The notes: generated by a model not told the origin, from the sequence alone. 64,000 nt of DNA from Streptosporangium sp. NBC_01755 (GCF_035917995.1 NZ_CP109131.1:4402001-4466000); one strand, 5' to 3'; counted from the first letter of the stretch, positions 8,870 through 16,766 are shown. Made by a program: numbers and translations.

Positions 8870-10015
8870 TCAGAAGCCGAATGAGCGGCCGATGATCTCT
8901 TTCATGATCTCGGTGGTGCCGCCGTAGATGGTCTGGACACGGCTGTCGACCCAGGCCTTGGCCACGGGGTACTCCATCATGTAGCCGTAGCCGCCGTGCA
9001 GTTGCAGGCAGCGGTCGATGGCCTTGGTCTGCAGCTCCGTGGTCCACCACTTCGCCTTGGCGGCGTCCACAGCGGTGAGTTCCCCGGCGTTGAGGGCTCG
9101 GATGCACTTGTCCACGTAGTGACGGGCGATCTCCACCTCGGTGTCCAGCTCCGCCAGGACGAACCTGGTGTTCTGGAAACCACCGATGTTGCGGCCGAAG
9201 GCCGTGCGGCTCTTGCAGTACTCGATGGTCGCCCGCAGGACCGTCTCCGCCGCCGCCACCGCCATTACCGCGATCGACAGGCGCTCCTGCGGCAGGTTGG
9301 CCATGAGCTGGAAGAAGCCCTGTCCCTCCTGTGGCCCCAGCAGGTTGGCCGCGGGAACCCGGACGTTGTCGAAGAACAGCTCCGCCGTGTCCTGGGCGTG
9401 CATGCCGATCTTCTCCAGGTTGCGGCCCCGGCTGAAGCCCTCCATGCCCCGTTCGACGACCAGCAGCGAGATCCCGCGGGCGCCCGCCCCCGGGTCGGTC
9501 TTCGTGACCGCGACGACCAGGTCGGAGTTGATGCCGTTGGTGATGAAGGTCTTCTGGCCGTTGACCACGTAGTGGTCGTCCTCGCGGACGGCGGTCGTCC
9601 GGATGCCCTGCAGGTCGCTACCTGCGCCGGGCTCGCTCATCGCGATCGCGGTGATGAGCTCGCCACTGGTGAACCCGGGCAGCCAGCGGGCCTTCTGCTC
9701 GTCGTTGGTGAGGTCCACGAAGTACGGCGCCATGACGTCGTTGTGCAGCGAGTACCCCAGGCCGGTCGCGCCTATCGCGATGATCTCCTCGACGATCACG
9801 GCGTTGTAGCGGAAGTCGGTGATCCCCGCCCCGCCGAACTCCTCGGGCACTCCGAAACCGAACATGCCGATCTCTCCGGCCTTCTTCCACACCTCGCGGG
9901 GGACGATGCCGTCCTTCTCCCACTGGGCGTGATGGGGCGCCACCTCACGGGCCAGGAACTCGCGTACTGTCTCGCGGAAGAGCCGGTGCTCCTCTTCGAA
10001 GAGGTCTCGCTGCAT
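8870..10015 (-). CDS. Acyl-CoA dehydrogenase
   Basis: FAD-dependent enzyme of 381 residues that introduces the alpha-beta double bond in acyl-CoA (fatty acid or branched-chain catabolism). Visible family signatures are 'AMSEPGAGSDLQGIRT', 'KTFITNG' and 'QLHGGYGYMMEYPVAKAWVD'. The C-terminal 'IYGGTTEIM' has Gly where medium-chain enzymes carry the catalytic Glu, as in the long-chain and isovaleryl-CoA branches, where the base comes from another position. ATG 10015 follows a perfect AGGAGG. A 17-bp palindrome lies just upstream. Confidence 0.93.
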   Translation of the reverse strand: MQRDLFEEEHRLFRETVREFLAREVAPHHAQWEKDGIVPREVWKKAGEIGMFGFGVPEEFGGAGITDFRYNAVIVEEIIAIGATGLGYSLHNDVMAPYFVDLTNDEQKARWLPGFTSGELITAIAMSEPGAGSDLQGIRTTAVREDDHYVVNGQKTFITNGINSDLVVAVTKTDPGAGARGISLLVVERGMEGFSRGRNLEKIGMHAQDTAELFFDNVRVPAANLLGPQEGQGFFQLMANLPQERLSIAVMAVAAAETVLRATIEYCKSRTAFGRNIGGFQNTRFVLAELDTEVEIARHYVDKCIRALNAGELTAVDAAKAKWWTTELQTKAIDRCLQLHGGYGYMMEYPVAKAWVDSRVQTIYGGTTEIMKEIIGRSFGF

Positions 10016-10040
10016 TGTGTGCCTCCTAGGGGTCCGTGAC

Positions 10041-10057
10041 ACAGAATACAATTCTGT
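10041..10057. promoter_or_regulatory. Palindromic operator candidate upstream of the acyl-CoA dehydrogenase
   Basis: Perfect inverted repeat ACAGAAT-ACA-ATTCTGT, 26 bases from the acyl-CoA dehydrogenase start and overlapping its likely promoter region. This is the geometry of a TetR-family site. No cognate regulator gene is adjacent. Confidence 0.45.
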
Positions 10058-10109
10058 TACTTTGGGGTACACCTGATTGGGCGCCGCCGGTACGGCTTGC
10101 GGTGGTTTG

Positions 10110-10123
10110 TGGATGTACATCCA
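10110..10123. promoter_or_regulatory. Palindrome between acyl-CoA dehydrogenase and surface protein gene
   Basis: Perfect palindrome TGGATGTACATCCA with outer TTGTG/CACAA arms, in the 240-base divergent spacer. It could act on either gene. No other coding content is seen in this spacer. Confidence 0.3.
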
Positions 10124-10256
10124 GATCACAAGTGCGCCACGGTCTCCGTACGTACCCGATATCTCGCTGCGCCGAAGATGGTTGAAACCGTACGATCTAC
10201 CCTCGGTGTGCTATGGCTATGCCCGTTGACGGCAGCCTTTGTGATCGGAGTGTGTG

Positions 10257-11672
10257 GTGGTTCGGTGGCGATCTGGGCTCCGTAGATCTCTCGCGGTTTC
10301 GGCCCTGTGCCTTGTCGGCGGCGCGCTGGTCGCGCTGCCCTCCGAAGCGGCCGATGCCGGCATCGCCGAACTCGTGGTCGACTACGCGTGCACCGGAGGG
10401 GTCGCGCTGAACAACAGCACGGTCAACCTCCGGACGAAGGTGTCGATCCCCACCACGATCAAGGTCGGCGAGCCGCTCAACATCGGCTGGAAGCTCGGCT
10501 ACAAGCAGGATCCGACCCGGTTCGGTTCACCCGACTTCTTCGCCCCCGGGAGCAAGGTCCTGGTCACCGGGAACGCCCAGCTCTCCGGCAGCTGGGTCGG
10601 TGTCCTGCAGCCGAAGGGCAGCCTGGACCAGGCCAATCAGCTCCAGCCGGGCAGCATCCTGAGGCTTCCCGAGGGGATCTCTGATTCCGCCCACATCGAC
10701 CGGGTCGGGACGCTCAAGGTCAGCCCCAGGAAGTTGTTCGTGGACTTCATACCGCCGGCCGGCGAGGTCATGGTCAACGACGACGACCCGCGGGTGAGCT
10801 ACCATGCGGCGGCCGACTGGACGTACCTGGGCAGCGAGCTTCTGAGCATCGGCGACTACGGCCGCGACCTCCACCGTACAGACAAGGTGAACTCCTGGGC
10901 CTCCTTCACGTTCACCGGCACCGGGATCGAGTACGTCGCCCGGCGCAGCAATGAAGCGGGGAAGGTCGGGTTCAGGATCGACGGCCAGGACGCCACACCG
11001 TCCTTCGTCGACGCCTCGAAGAATCCCGACGGCACGCAGACGAACGCCGCCCACGAGGGTGGGCTCACGCTGTGGAGGTTCAACGGCCTCAAGTACGGCG
11101 AGCACACCATCGAGGTCAAGAACCTGGAGAACGGCAAGTGGGCGCAGCTCGACGCCTTCCGGGTGATCACCAGGGAGCTGCAGAACCCGCCGAACGAGTA
11201 CCGGGCCACCTGCTCGCTCGTCAGCGCGCCGGTCTCGGTGGACGTCACGATCTCCGCGGTGGGCGGGTCCCAGTCGCCCAACCCGACGGGCACGGGGACC
11301 GGGTCGCCGAACCCCACGGTCACGCCGACGACGCCGACCGCCACTCCCACCAACACCCACACCGGTACGTCGACCCCCACCCACACCGGCACGACGTCTC
11401 CTCCGGCGAACGGGGTCAACAGCACGACCACCTCGACGCCGAAGCCGACCCTGACCGTGACCGCCACCGTCACCCCCACCCGGCCCACGCCCGTCGCGCC
11501 ACAGGTGATCATCACGCCCAGCGGTGGGGCTCAGACCGGTGAGGCGCCGGCAGGAGGCTTCGGGCTGGGGCTTCTCGGCGCGGGAACGGTGATGGTGACC
11601 GGTAGCGCGCTGGGCGGTGTGGCCTTGATGAGGCGGCGGGCGGCACACGCGCGTGGCCAGAGGGATAGCTGA
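10257..11672 (+). CDS. Secreted cell-wall-anchored surface protein (sortase substrate)
   Basis: A 471-residue exported protein. It has an Arg-rich signal peptide (cleavage near 'SEAADA'), then an N-terminal domain opening 'VVDYACTGG', reminiscent of Ig-like domains in actinobacterial wall proteins. A central beta-sandwich region of about 110 residues ('ASFTFTGTGIEYVARRSN', 'KYGEHTIEVKNL') resembles galactose-binding-like carbohydrate modules. A Thr/Pro stalk (about 335-415) is followed by 'GAQTGEAPAGG', a hydrophobic segment and the tail 'MRRRAAHARGQ'. That layout is a cell-wall sorting signal without LPXTG. GTG 10254 or 10257 follows GGAG; 10257 has better spacing. A class F sortase gene starts 12 bases after the stop, so it is the likely anchoring enzyme. 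Confidence 0.82.
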   Translation: MVRWRSGLRRSLAVSALCLVGGALVALPSEAADAGIAELVVDYACTGGVALNNSTVNLRTKVSIPTTIKVGEPLNIGWKLGYKQDPTRFGSPDFFAPGSKVLVTGNAQLSGSWVGVLQPKGSLDQANQLQPGSILRLPEGISDSAHIDRVGTLKVSPRKLFVDFIPPAGEVMVNDDDPRVSYHAAADWTYLGSELLSIGDYGRDLHRTDKVNSWASFTFTGTGIEYVARRSNEAGKVGFRIDGQDATPSFVDASKNPDGTQTNAAHEGGLTLWRFNGLKYGEHTIEVKNLENGKWAQLDAFRVITRELQNPPNEYRATCSLVSAPVSVDVTISAVGGSQSPNPTGTGTGSPNPTVTPTTPTATPTNTHTGTSTPTHTGTTSPPANGVNSTTTSTPKPTLTVTATVTPTRPTPVAPQVIITPSGGAQTGEAPAGGFGLGLLGAGTVMVTGSALGGVALMRRRAAHARGQRDS

Positions 11673-11684
11673 AGGAGACGCCGG

Positions 11685-12539
11685 ATGTACCAAGGACCTG
11701 CGCAGGGCGGTCCCGACCCCTACCACGGCGGCGGCTCAGCGGCCAAGCCCAAGGGAAACATGCTGATGGCCGGGCTTCTCGTGGCCGGGTCGCTCGGCGG
11801 AGTGGCCGCGATCATGGCGGGGCTGCTCGCGTACCTCTCACCGGCGCCGGAGGATCCGGGCTATGGGCTGTCCGAGCCGCAGGCGGCGGTCAGCAGCTTT
11901 CAGGCACAGCCGGGCGCGCAGCCGGGTACCGGGGAGCAGGTCGCCGACCAGCAGCCCGCGGGAGTGCTGCCGTCATCGGTGGGGCCGGGCGGACTGGACG
12001 TCCCGCTGACGGCCGCCGCGCCCACGGCGCCGCCGCCGCTGCCGGTGGTCCAGCCTCCGGCGCCGTTGAAGAGCAACGGTGTGAAGCCCCGGCGGCTGGC
12101 CATCCCGAAGATCGGCGTGCTGGCCCCGCTGATGGCGCTCGGTGTCGACTCCAAGCGGGAGATCCAGACGCCCCCGCTGAGCAAGCCCAACCAGGCGGGC
12201 TGGTACAAGCACGGTCCGATCCCCGGGCAGCAGGGACCTTCGGTGGTTCTCGGGCACGTGAACACCCGGAGCGGGGCAGCCGTCTTCAGCCGGCTGAAGG
12301 AGATCAAGCGCGGGGACAAGATCAAGGTCTCCCGGACGGACGGGACCCTCGTGGAGTTCACGGTCGACGGTGTGGAACAGGTCAGCAAGGCGGCCTTCCC
12401 GTCGAAGCGGGTCTACGGCAACACCGGCGAGGCGACCCTGCGCCTGATCACCTGCGGCGGTGTCTACAACAGGAAGACCGGCCACTACACCGACAACATC
12501 ATCGTCTACGCGACCCTGTCGAAGACCCGTCGCGCCTGA
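11685..12539 (+). CDS. Class F sortase
   Basis: Membrane-bound transpeptidase of 284 residues that cleaves a sorting signal and attaches the substrate to the envelope. It has an N-terminal membrane anchor (about 26-50), a long Pro/Gln/Gly-rich linker (about 55-130) and a C-terminal sortase domain. The catalytic residues are visible: His191 ('VLGHVNTRSG'), Cys257 ('RLITCGG') and Arg263 ('YNRKTGHYTDN'). The 'LITCGG' signature and short single-domain form suggest class F. ATG 11685 follows GAAGGAGA. It is cotranscribed with its presumed substrate. A second copy of this pair lies at 24533-26333. Confidence 0.92.
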   Translation: MYQGPAQGGPDPYHGGGSAAKPKGNMLMAGLLVAGSLGGVAAIMAGLLAYLSPAPEDPGYGLSEPQAAVSSFQAQPGAQPGTGEQVADQQPAGVLPSSVGPGGLDVPLTAAAPTAPPPLPVVQPPAPLKSNGVKPRRLAIPKIGVLAPLMALGVDSKREIQTPPLSKPNQAGWYKHGPIPGQQGPSVVLGHVNTRSGAAVFSRLKEIKRGDKIKVSRTDGTLVEFTVDGVEQVSKAAFPSKRVYGNTGEATLRLITCGGVYNRKTGHYTDNIIVYATLSKTRRA

Positions 12540-12599
12540 ATGCGGTGTCCGGCCGCCGTACTCGCTGAACCGGCATATCGCGGCCTCTCCGGTACCCGC

Positions 12600-12690
12600 C
12601 TCCGATCGTTAGCCTCCCCGGCAATCCGGGTAGGGAGTTGTTTGTACGAAGTGGCCCCCCCGAATGATCAGAAGGCGGGGGTGTGCCCAG
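12600..12690 (+). promoter_or_regulatory. Leader shared with the GDPD gene
   Basis: From GATCGTTA through TCCGGGTA to a C-tract/G-tract hairpin just before the start codon, this leader parallels 14190-14272 in front of the glycerophosphodiesterase gene. The 3' arm (GGCGGGGGTG) would include the ribosome-binding site, so translation control is possible. This is inference from sequence likeness within the window. Confidence 0.4.
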
Positions 12691-13518
12691 ATGAGCATCG
12701 TGCGGGCCGGTGTCGTGGCCGTACTCATAGGGGTGGCCGCCCTCGGCGCCGTCCAGCATTCGAAGCCGGCGCACGAGCGGTCCACGAGTTGGGGTGCCCA
12801 CCGGTCCGCGAACTCGGGGGCGAAGCACGCCGGAGGTTGGACGATCAAACGGCTGCGTTCGGGGAACGGACGAACGGCCACGCGCTCTGAGTCGAGAATC
12901 GAACGCGGGGGGAACTGGGGGTTCGGGCGACCGAGGCGTTGGGATACCGGGCGCCACAAGGCGCGGGAGTTCGGGCGGCGGGGTCACGCGGCGGGGCGTC
13001 ACGGGGCTCGCTGGTCCGGGTGGCGGGGGCGGGGCGGCGAACGCGATGGGGGGCGGGGGTTCGGGCGGTCAGATGACCCCGATCCCGGGCGATATGAGGA
13101 CTACAGATTCAGTCGGCCGGGTTCAGACGCGGAGCGCGGTGAGGGTTGGGGGTTCGGACGGTCAGATGATCTGAGGTCCGGGCGGTATGAGGAGCGTGGG
13201 TTCGGGCGGCGGGGTGTTGAGGGTGGAGGGTATGGCGACCGTGGGTTCGGACGGTCAGATGATCTGAGGTCCGGGCGGTATGAGGACCGTGGGTTCGGGC
13301 GGCGGGGTGTAGAGGGTGGAGGGTATGGCGACCGTGGGTTCGGGCGGCGGGGTTCCGAAGCCGGGCGGCACGGGGGGCGTGGATTCGGGCGGCGGGGTCA
13401 GGAGGCTCGGCGACACGGGGATCGGTGGTTCGAGCGGCAGGCGCGGGCGAGGCACGGTGGGCACCACAGACACAGACACAGACACAGGCACGGGCCGCCG
13501 GGCCGGGCGGGCTGGTAA
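12691..13518 (+). CDS. Exported Arg/Gly-rich repeat protein with His-rich tail
   Basis: A 275-residue protein of unknown function. A short hydrophobic export/anchor segment ('AGVVAVLIGVAALGAV', about 6-21) is nearly identical at DNA level to that of the GDPD at 14273. The rest is low complexity: 'GFGRR' and 'GFGRSDD' units, a 31-residue unit present almost perfectly twice (about residues 155-216), further degenerate copies, and a C-terminal His/Arg run (HHRHRHRHRHG). It is strongly basic with few hydrophobics, so it is probably disordered and nucleic-acid, phosphate or metal binding; that is inference. Third-position GC is lower than in neighbours. The shared leader supports a real gene; the repeats alone would not. 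Confidence 0.55.
   Translation: MSIVRAGVVAVLIGVAALGAVQHSKPAHERSTSWGAHRSANSGAKHAGGWTIKRLRSGNGRTATRSESRIERGGNWGFGRPRRWDTGRHKAREFGRRGHAAGRHGARWSGWRGRGGERDGGRGFGRSDDPDPGRYEDYRFSRPGSDAERGEGWGFGRSDDLRSGRYEERGFGRRGVEGGGYGDRGFGRSDDLRSGRYEDRGFGRRGVEGGGYGDRGFGRRGSEAGRHGGRGFGRRGQEARRHGDRWFERQARARHGGHHRHRHRHRHGPPGRAGW
13153..13340 (+). repeat. 93-bp in-frame tandem repeat, two copies
   Basis: Copies begin at 13153 and 13246 and differ at only a few bases; each encodes 31 residues of the Arg/Gly-rich protein. A shorter third partial unit follows. Confidence 0.85.
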
Positions 13519-13635
13519 CGGCCTGGCCTGTCATTTGAAGTCGGCGTGATACCGATCGTCGATCGCGCTCGGTGTGACGCCGGTCGGCCGTATGAGAGCC
13601 GTATGAGATCGGCAAGGGGACCTGAGGCAGGTGCC

Positions 13636-13876
13636 GGAGCCTGAGGCTTGCATGGGGCCTGAAGTCGGATCTGAGACCTGCATGAGGTCTGAGGTCGGAC
13701 TGAGGCCCGCATGAGGTCCGAGCTGGATCTGAGGCCCGTATGGGGTCCGAGGCTGGATCTGAGGCCCGTATGGGGTCCGAGGCTGGATCTGAGGCCCGTA
13801 TGGGGTCCGAGGCTGGATCTGAGGCCCGTATGGGGTCCGAGGCTGGATCTGAGGCCTGCATGAGATCTGAGGTCGA
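13636..13876. repeat. 30-bp minisatellite array
   Basis: Four perfect units of 30 bp (phase starts at 13725, 13755, 13785 and 13815; unit core GATCTGAGGCCCGTATGGGG) are flanked by about three degenerate units upstream and one downstream. All frames through the perfect core are open. The word GATCTGAGGNCCG is shared with the repeats of the upstream Arg/Gly-rich gene, so the array may be a decayed or expanded extension of it. Confidence 0.9.
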
Positions 13877-13967
13877 CGCGGTGGGCGGCCGCGAGCTGAA
13901 TCGACGCGCCGGTGATGACGTCCCGGGAGATGTCGAGACGTGAACCGAGTGATCAGCCACTCATTCT

Positions 13968-14012
13968 TTCTCCGTGGAATACCGCACGCCTTCTCCGTGG
14001 AATACGGCACGC
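13968..14012. repeat. 23-bp direct repeat, two copies
   Basis: Two adjacent copies of TTCTCCGTGGAATAC, each followed by CGCACGC or GGCACGC, start at 13968 and 13991. Confidence 0.8.
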
Positions 14013-14189
14013 GCTGGGTCGCGTCACAGCGGGCACCGCACTTGAGCACGTCCCACTGGGGCCGTCGTCACGCCGGTCGCGGTGATGTCGGCTGCGCCGA
14101 GGGGGCGTGATGCCGACGCCGCTGGGGGAAATTTCAGATTATTTCCGGAGAAATTCGCGCAACGCGATCCCAATGGGGAATCGCTTCTG

Positions 14190-14272
14190 ATCGTTAATCA
14201 CCTGTCCGGTCCGGGTATAGGCGTTTATGTGAATGTGTCCCCCCTCTGACCTAGAGCGAGGGGTGTACGCAG
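14190..14272 (+). promoter_or_regulatory. Leader of the GDPD gene, paralogous to 12600-12690
   Basis: It carries the same landmarks as the upstream leader: GATCGTTA, a TCCGGGTA block, and a CCCCTC/GAGGGG hairpin that ends at GGTGT-CAG before the start codon. It probably arose by duplication together with the export-signal codons. Confidence 0.4.
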
Positions 14273-15499
14273 GTGAGCAAGGCGCGGGCCGGTGTGCTGG
14301 CCGTACTCATAGGAATGGCCGTGATCGGCACCCTCCATCACGAGGATTCGACGGGTACGCGATCCGCGAGCCCCACGGCTGAACGGTCCGGCGACTCGGT
14401 GCCCAAACGGCTCACGGATTCCACGGCCGAACGGTCTGTGGACTCTGTGGCCGAGCGTCAGGCGAGCCCGGCGGTCAAGCCGTCCGCGCGTCGCGAGGGC
14501 GAGCCGATCATCATCGCGCATCGCGGGGCCAGCGCCTTCCGGCCCGAGCACACGCTTCTCTCCTACACGGTCGCCATCTCGATGGGCGCCGACTACATCG
14601 AGCCCGACCTCGTCTCGACCAAGGACCATGTGCTGGTCGCCCGGCACGAAAACGAGCTCTCGGCGACCACCGACGTCGCGAGGCATCCCGAGTTCGCCGA
14701 CCGCAGGACTTCCAAAGTCATAAACGGCATCCGGCACACGGGCTGGTTCACCGAGGACTTCACCCTTGCGGAACTGCACACCCTCCGTGCCAGGGAGCGC
14801 TTCCCCGTGCAGCGGCGGGGCAACACCGCCTACGACGGAATGGAGAGAATCCCGACATTCGACGAGGTGGTCCAGCTCGCGCAGAAGCACGGTGTGGGCG
14901 TCTACGCCGAGACCAAGTTCCCCACCTACTTCGCCTCGATCGGGCTGCCGCTGGAGGAGCCGCTGCTGGAGACCTTGCAGAAGTACGGCTGGGACGACGA
15001 GCGGGACCCGGCCTTCATTCAGTCCTTCGAGACCGGGAACCTCAAGCGGTTGCATCCCCTCACGCGGCTCCGGCTCATCCAGTTCATCGGAGCGAACGGC
15101 GCCCCGTACGATCATGTGCGGGCCGGTGATCCGGATACCTACGACGACATGGTCACCACGGAGGGCCTGCGGAAGATCGCCGGGTACGCCGACGGCATCG
15201 GCCTGGTCACGAAGCGGATCGGTCCCCGCGATCCCGGCGGTTTCGAGAGCAGGCCGGTGTCACCCGCCACGCTCGTCAGGAACGCCCAGGGAGAAGGGCT
15301 CCTGGTCCACGCCACGACGGTTCGCAAACTCGCCGTACGGCTCCGGGCGGACCTCAGGGGCGACAGCTCCGGCGGGCGCGCCGACGAGGAGGTACGGAAG
15401 TGGCTGAGGCGCCTGTACCGGCTCAACCTGGACGGGGTGATCGCCGACGACCCCGGTATGGCGCGTACCGTACGGGGCCGGCTGCAGGCCGGGGGCTGA
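14273..15499 (+). CDS. Exported glycerophosphodiester phosphodiesterase (GlpQ-like)
   Basis: A 408-residue enzyme that hydrolyses glycerophosphodiesters to glycerol-3-phosphate and an alcohol. An N-terminal hydrophobic segment (about 5-20) is followed by a Ser/Thr/Glu-rich linker with repeated 'AERS.DS' words (about 25-75), then the GDPD TIM barrel. Active-site residues are visible: 'IAHRGASAFRPEHT' (His83, Arg84, Glu92), 'YIEPDLVSTKD' (Glu110, Asp112) and 'ARHENELS' (His125). It probably acts outside the membrane. The GTG start is supported by the DNA likeness of its leader and first codons to those of the gene at 12691. Confidence 0.9.
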   Translation: MSKARAGVLAVLIGMAVIGTLHHEDSTGTRSASPTAERSGDSVPKRLTDSTAERSVDSVAERQASPAVKPSARREGEPIIIAHRGASAFRPEHTLLSYTVAISMGADYIEPDLVSTKDHVLVARHENELSATTDVARHPEFADRRTSKVINGIRHTGWFTEDFTLAELHTLRARERFPVQRRGNTAYDGMERIPTFDEVVQLAQKHGVGVYAETKFPTYFASIGLPLEEPLLETLQKYGWDDERDPAFIQSFETGNLKRLHPLTRLRLIQFIGANGAPYDHVRAGDPDTYDDMVTTEGLRKIAGYADGIGLVTKRIGPRDPGGFESRPVSPATLVRNAQGEGLLVHATTVRKLAVRLRADLRGDSSGGRADEEVRKWLRRLYRLNLDGVIADDPGMARTVRGRLQAGG

Positions 15500-15552
15500 C
15501 CGTGCCCGTCCATACGGGGCCGGCTGCAGGCCGGGGGCTGACCGTGCCCGTC
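15471..15552. repeat. 42-bp-period direct repeat over the GDPD stop codon
   Basis: The last codons and stop of the GDPD gene plus downstream bases (40 bp from 15471) are repeated exactly from 15513, leaving a decoy copy of the gene end. Confidence 0.9.
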
Positions 15553-15593
15553 GAGGCCACCCGGCTCCGCGGCGGTCGCGGCCAGGGGGAACG

Positions 15594-16766
15594 TCACTCC
15601 GTCTCGGCCCTGGCCGGATAGCGCAGGATCCGGTCGTCGCCCTCGCGCACGTCACCGCGTCCGTCGGTGTTGGACGTGGTCAGCCAGAGCGCCCCGTCCG
15701 GTGCCACGGCGACCGTGCGCAGGCGGCCGTACCGGCCGAGTAGTTCGGCCCGAGGTTCGCCGGTCCTCCCGTCCCGCAGGGGCACCGTCCACAGACGTTC
15801 CCCGCGTAGCGCCGCCACATACAGTGTGTTCCCGGCGATGGCGGCACCGGAGGGGGAGGCCTCGCTCGTGGGCCACGTGACCAGCGGGTTGGTGAACTTA
15901 CCGCCGTGCGTGTCGCCCTTGCCCTCCACCTCCGGCCAGCCGTAGTTGTGGCCGGGCTCGATCAGGTTGACCTCGTCCAGCGCGTTCTGTCCGAACTCGG
16001 TGGCGAACAGCCGCCCTCGTTCGTCCCACGCCAGCCCCTGGACGTTGCGATGGCCGAGGCTGTAGACCGGCGAGCCCGGCACCGGGTTGCCGGGGGCGGG
16101 CCTGCCATCCGGCGTCAGCCGGAGGATCTTCCCGTTCGGCAGGCGCGGATCCTGCGACGAGTCCCGCTGCCCCGCGTCTCCGGTGCCGGCGTACAGCATG
16201 CCGTCCGGTCCGAACGCGATGCGGCCGCCGTCGTGGAAGGAGGCCCTGGCGATGCCGTCGAACAGCACCTGGGGCGTGGCGTCGCCGAGGCGGAAGCGCA
16301 CGATCCGGTTGTCGGAGGAGGTGGTGAGGTAGGCGTACACGTAACGGTTCCTGGCATAGCCGGGTGACACGGCGAGCCCCAGCAGACCGCCCTCGCCGCT
16401 CGCGGCCACGCCGGGCACCCGGTAGACCTCGCGCGGCCGCCCGCCGCGTCCGGGGACCTGGAGCACCCGGCCGCTGTCGCGCTCGGCGACGAGCGCGTCG
16501 CCATCCGGAAGAAACGCCAGCCCCCAGGGCACCTCGATCCCGCTGGCCACTTCCCTGCCCGCCTGGAGGTCCGGCACCCCGTCCGGCACCCCGCCTGGCA
16601 CCTCGCTCGAAACCGGGCTCGGGGTCTCGCCGACGGCTCCGCTCCCGGGGGTCGCCGACGCCGCCCTCGGGGGAGCCGACCCCTCGGCGGCCGGGTCGTT
16701 GGCGCAGGCGGCCAGCACGGCCATCAGTCCGGCGGCCACCGCGATCCGGCCCGCGTTCTTCCTCAT
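15594..16766 (-). CDS. PQQ-dependent sugar dehydrogenase family lipoprotein
   Basis: A lipoprotein of 390 residues with lipobox 'LAAC' (Cys21) and a Gly/Pro/Ser-rich linker to about residue 65. The six-bladed beta-propeller of the soluble glucose/sorbosone dehydrogenase family follows ('GIEVPWGLAFLPDGDALVAER', positions about 77-97; 'GEGGLLGLAVSPGY'; 'SFHDGGRIAFGPDGMLY'; 'LGHRNVQGLAWD'; 'GHNYGWPEVEG'). The family oxidises sugars with PQQ, though many members have unknown substrates and some lack cofactor. ATG 16766 is chosen because AAGGGG lies just upstream. It faces the GDPD tail to tail. Confidence 0.88.
   Translation of the reverse strand: MRKNAGRIAVAAGLMAVLAACANDPAAEGSAPPRAASATPGSGAVGETPSPVSSEVPGGVPDGVPDLQAGREVASGIEVPWGLAFLPDGDALVAERDSGRVLQVPGRGGRPREVYRVPGVAASGEGGLLGLAVSPGYARNRYVYAYLTTSSDNRIVRFRLGDATPQVLFDGIARASFHDGGRIAFGPDGMLYAGTGDAGQRDSSQDPRLPNGKILRLTPDGRPAPGNPVPGSPVYSLGHRNVQGLAWDERGRLFATEFGQNALDEVNLIEPGHNYGWPEVEGKGDTHGGKFTNPLVTWPTSEASPSGAAIAGNTLYVAALRGERLWTVPLRDGRTGEPRAELLGRYGRLRTVAVAPDGALWLTTSNTDGRGDVREGDDRILRYPARAETE

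Larger units (their letters stand above)
13519..14272. other. 750-base region without a supported gene
   Basis: The stretch holds a 30-bp minisatellite (13636-13876), a 23-bp direct repeat (13968-14012) and the leader of the GDPD gene. Open frames exist on both strands across the minisatellite, but only because its unit is a multiple of three without stop codons. I see no start with a good ribosome-binding site and conserved-looking protein. Confidence 0.6.

Noticed and set aside
13636..13876. CRISPR array
   Set aside because: The units are contiguous 30-bp tandem repeats without unique spacers, and no cas genes are in the window.
13740..13943. Plus-strand MGSEAGSEAR repeat frame
   Set aside because: It is the third reading of the same minisatellite; no ribosome-binding site and no unique sequence beyond the array.
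13109..14049. Minus-strand frames across the minisatellite that encode SDPIRASDPA-type repeats
   Set aside because: The 30-bp unit has no stop in several frames, so long frames arise by default. The GTG at 13960 has only a distant GGAG, and the non-repeat parts look like reverse translation of the plus-strand repeat gene.
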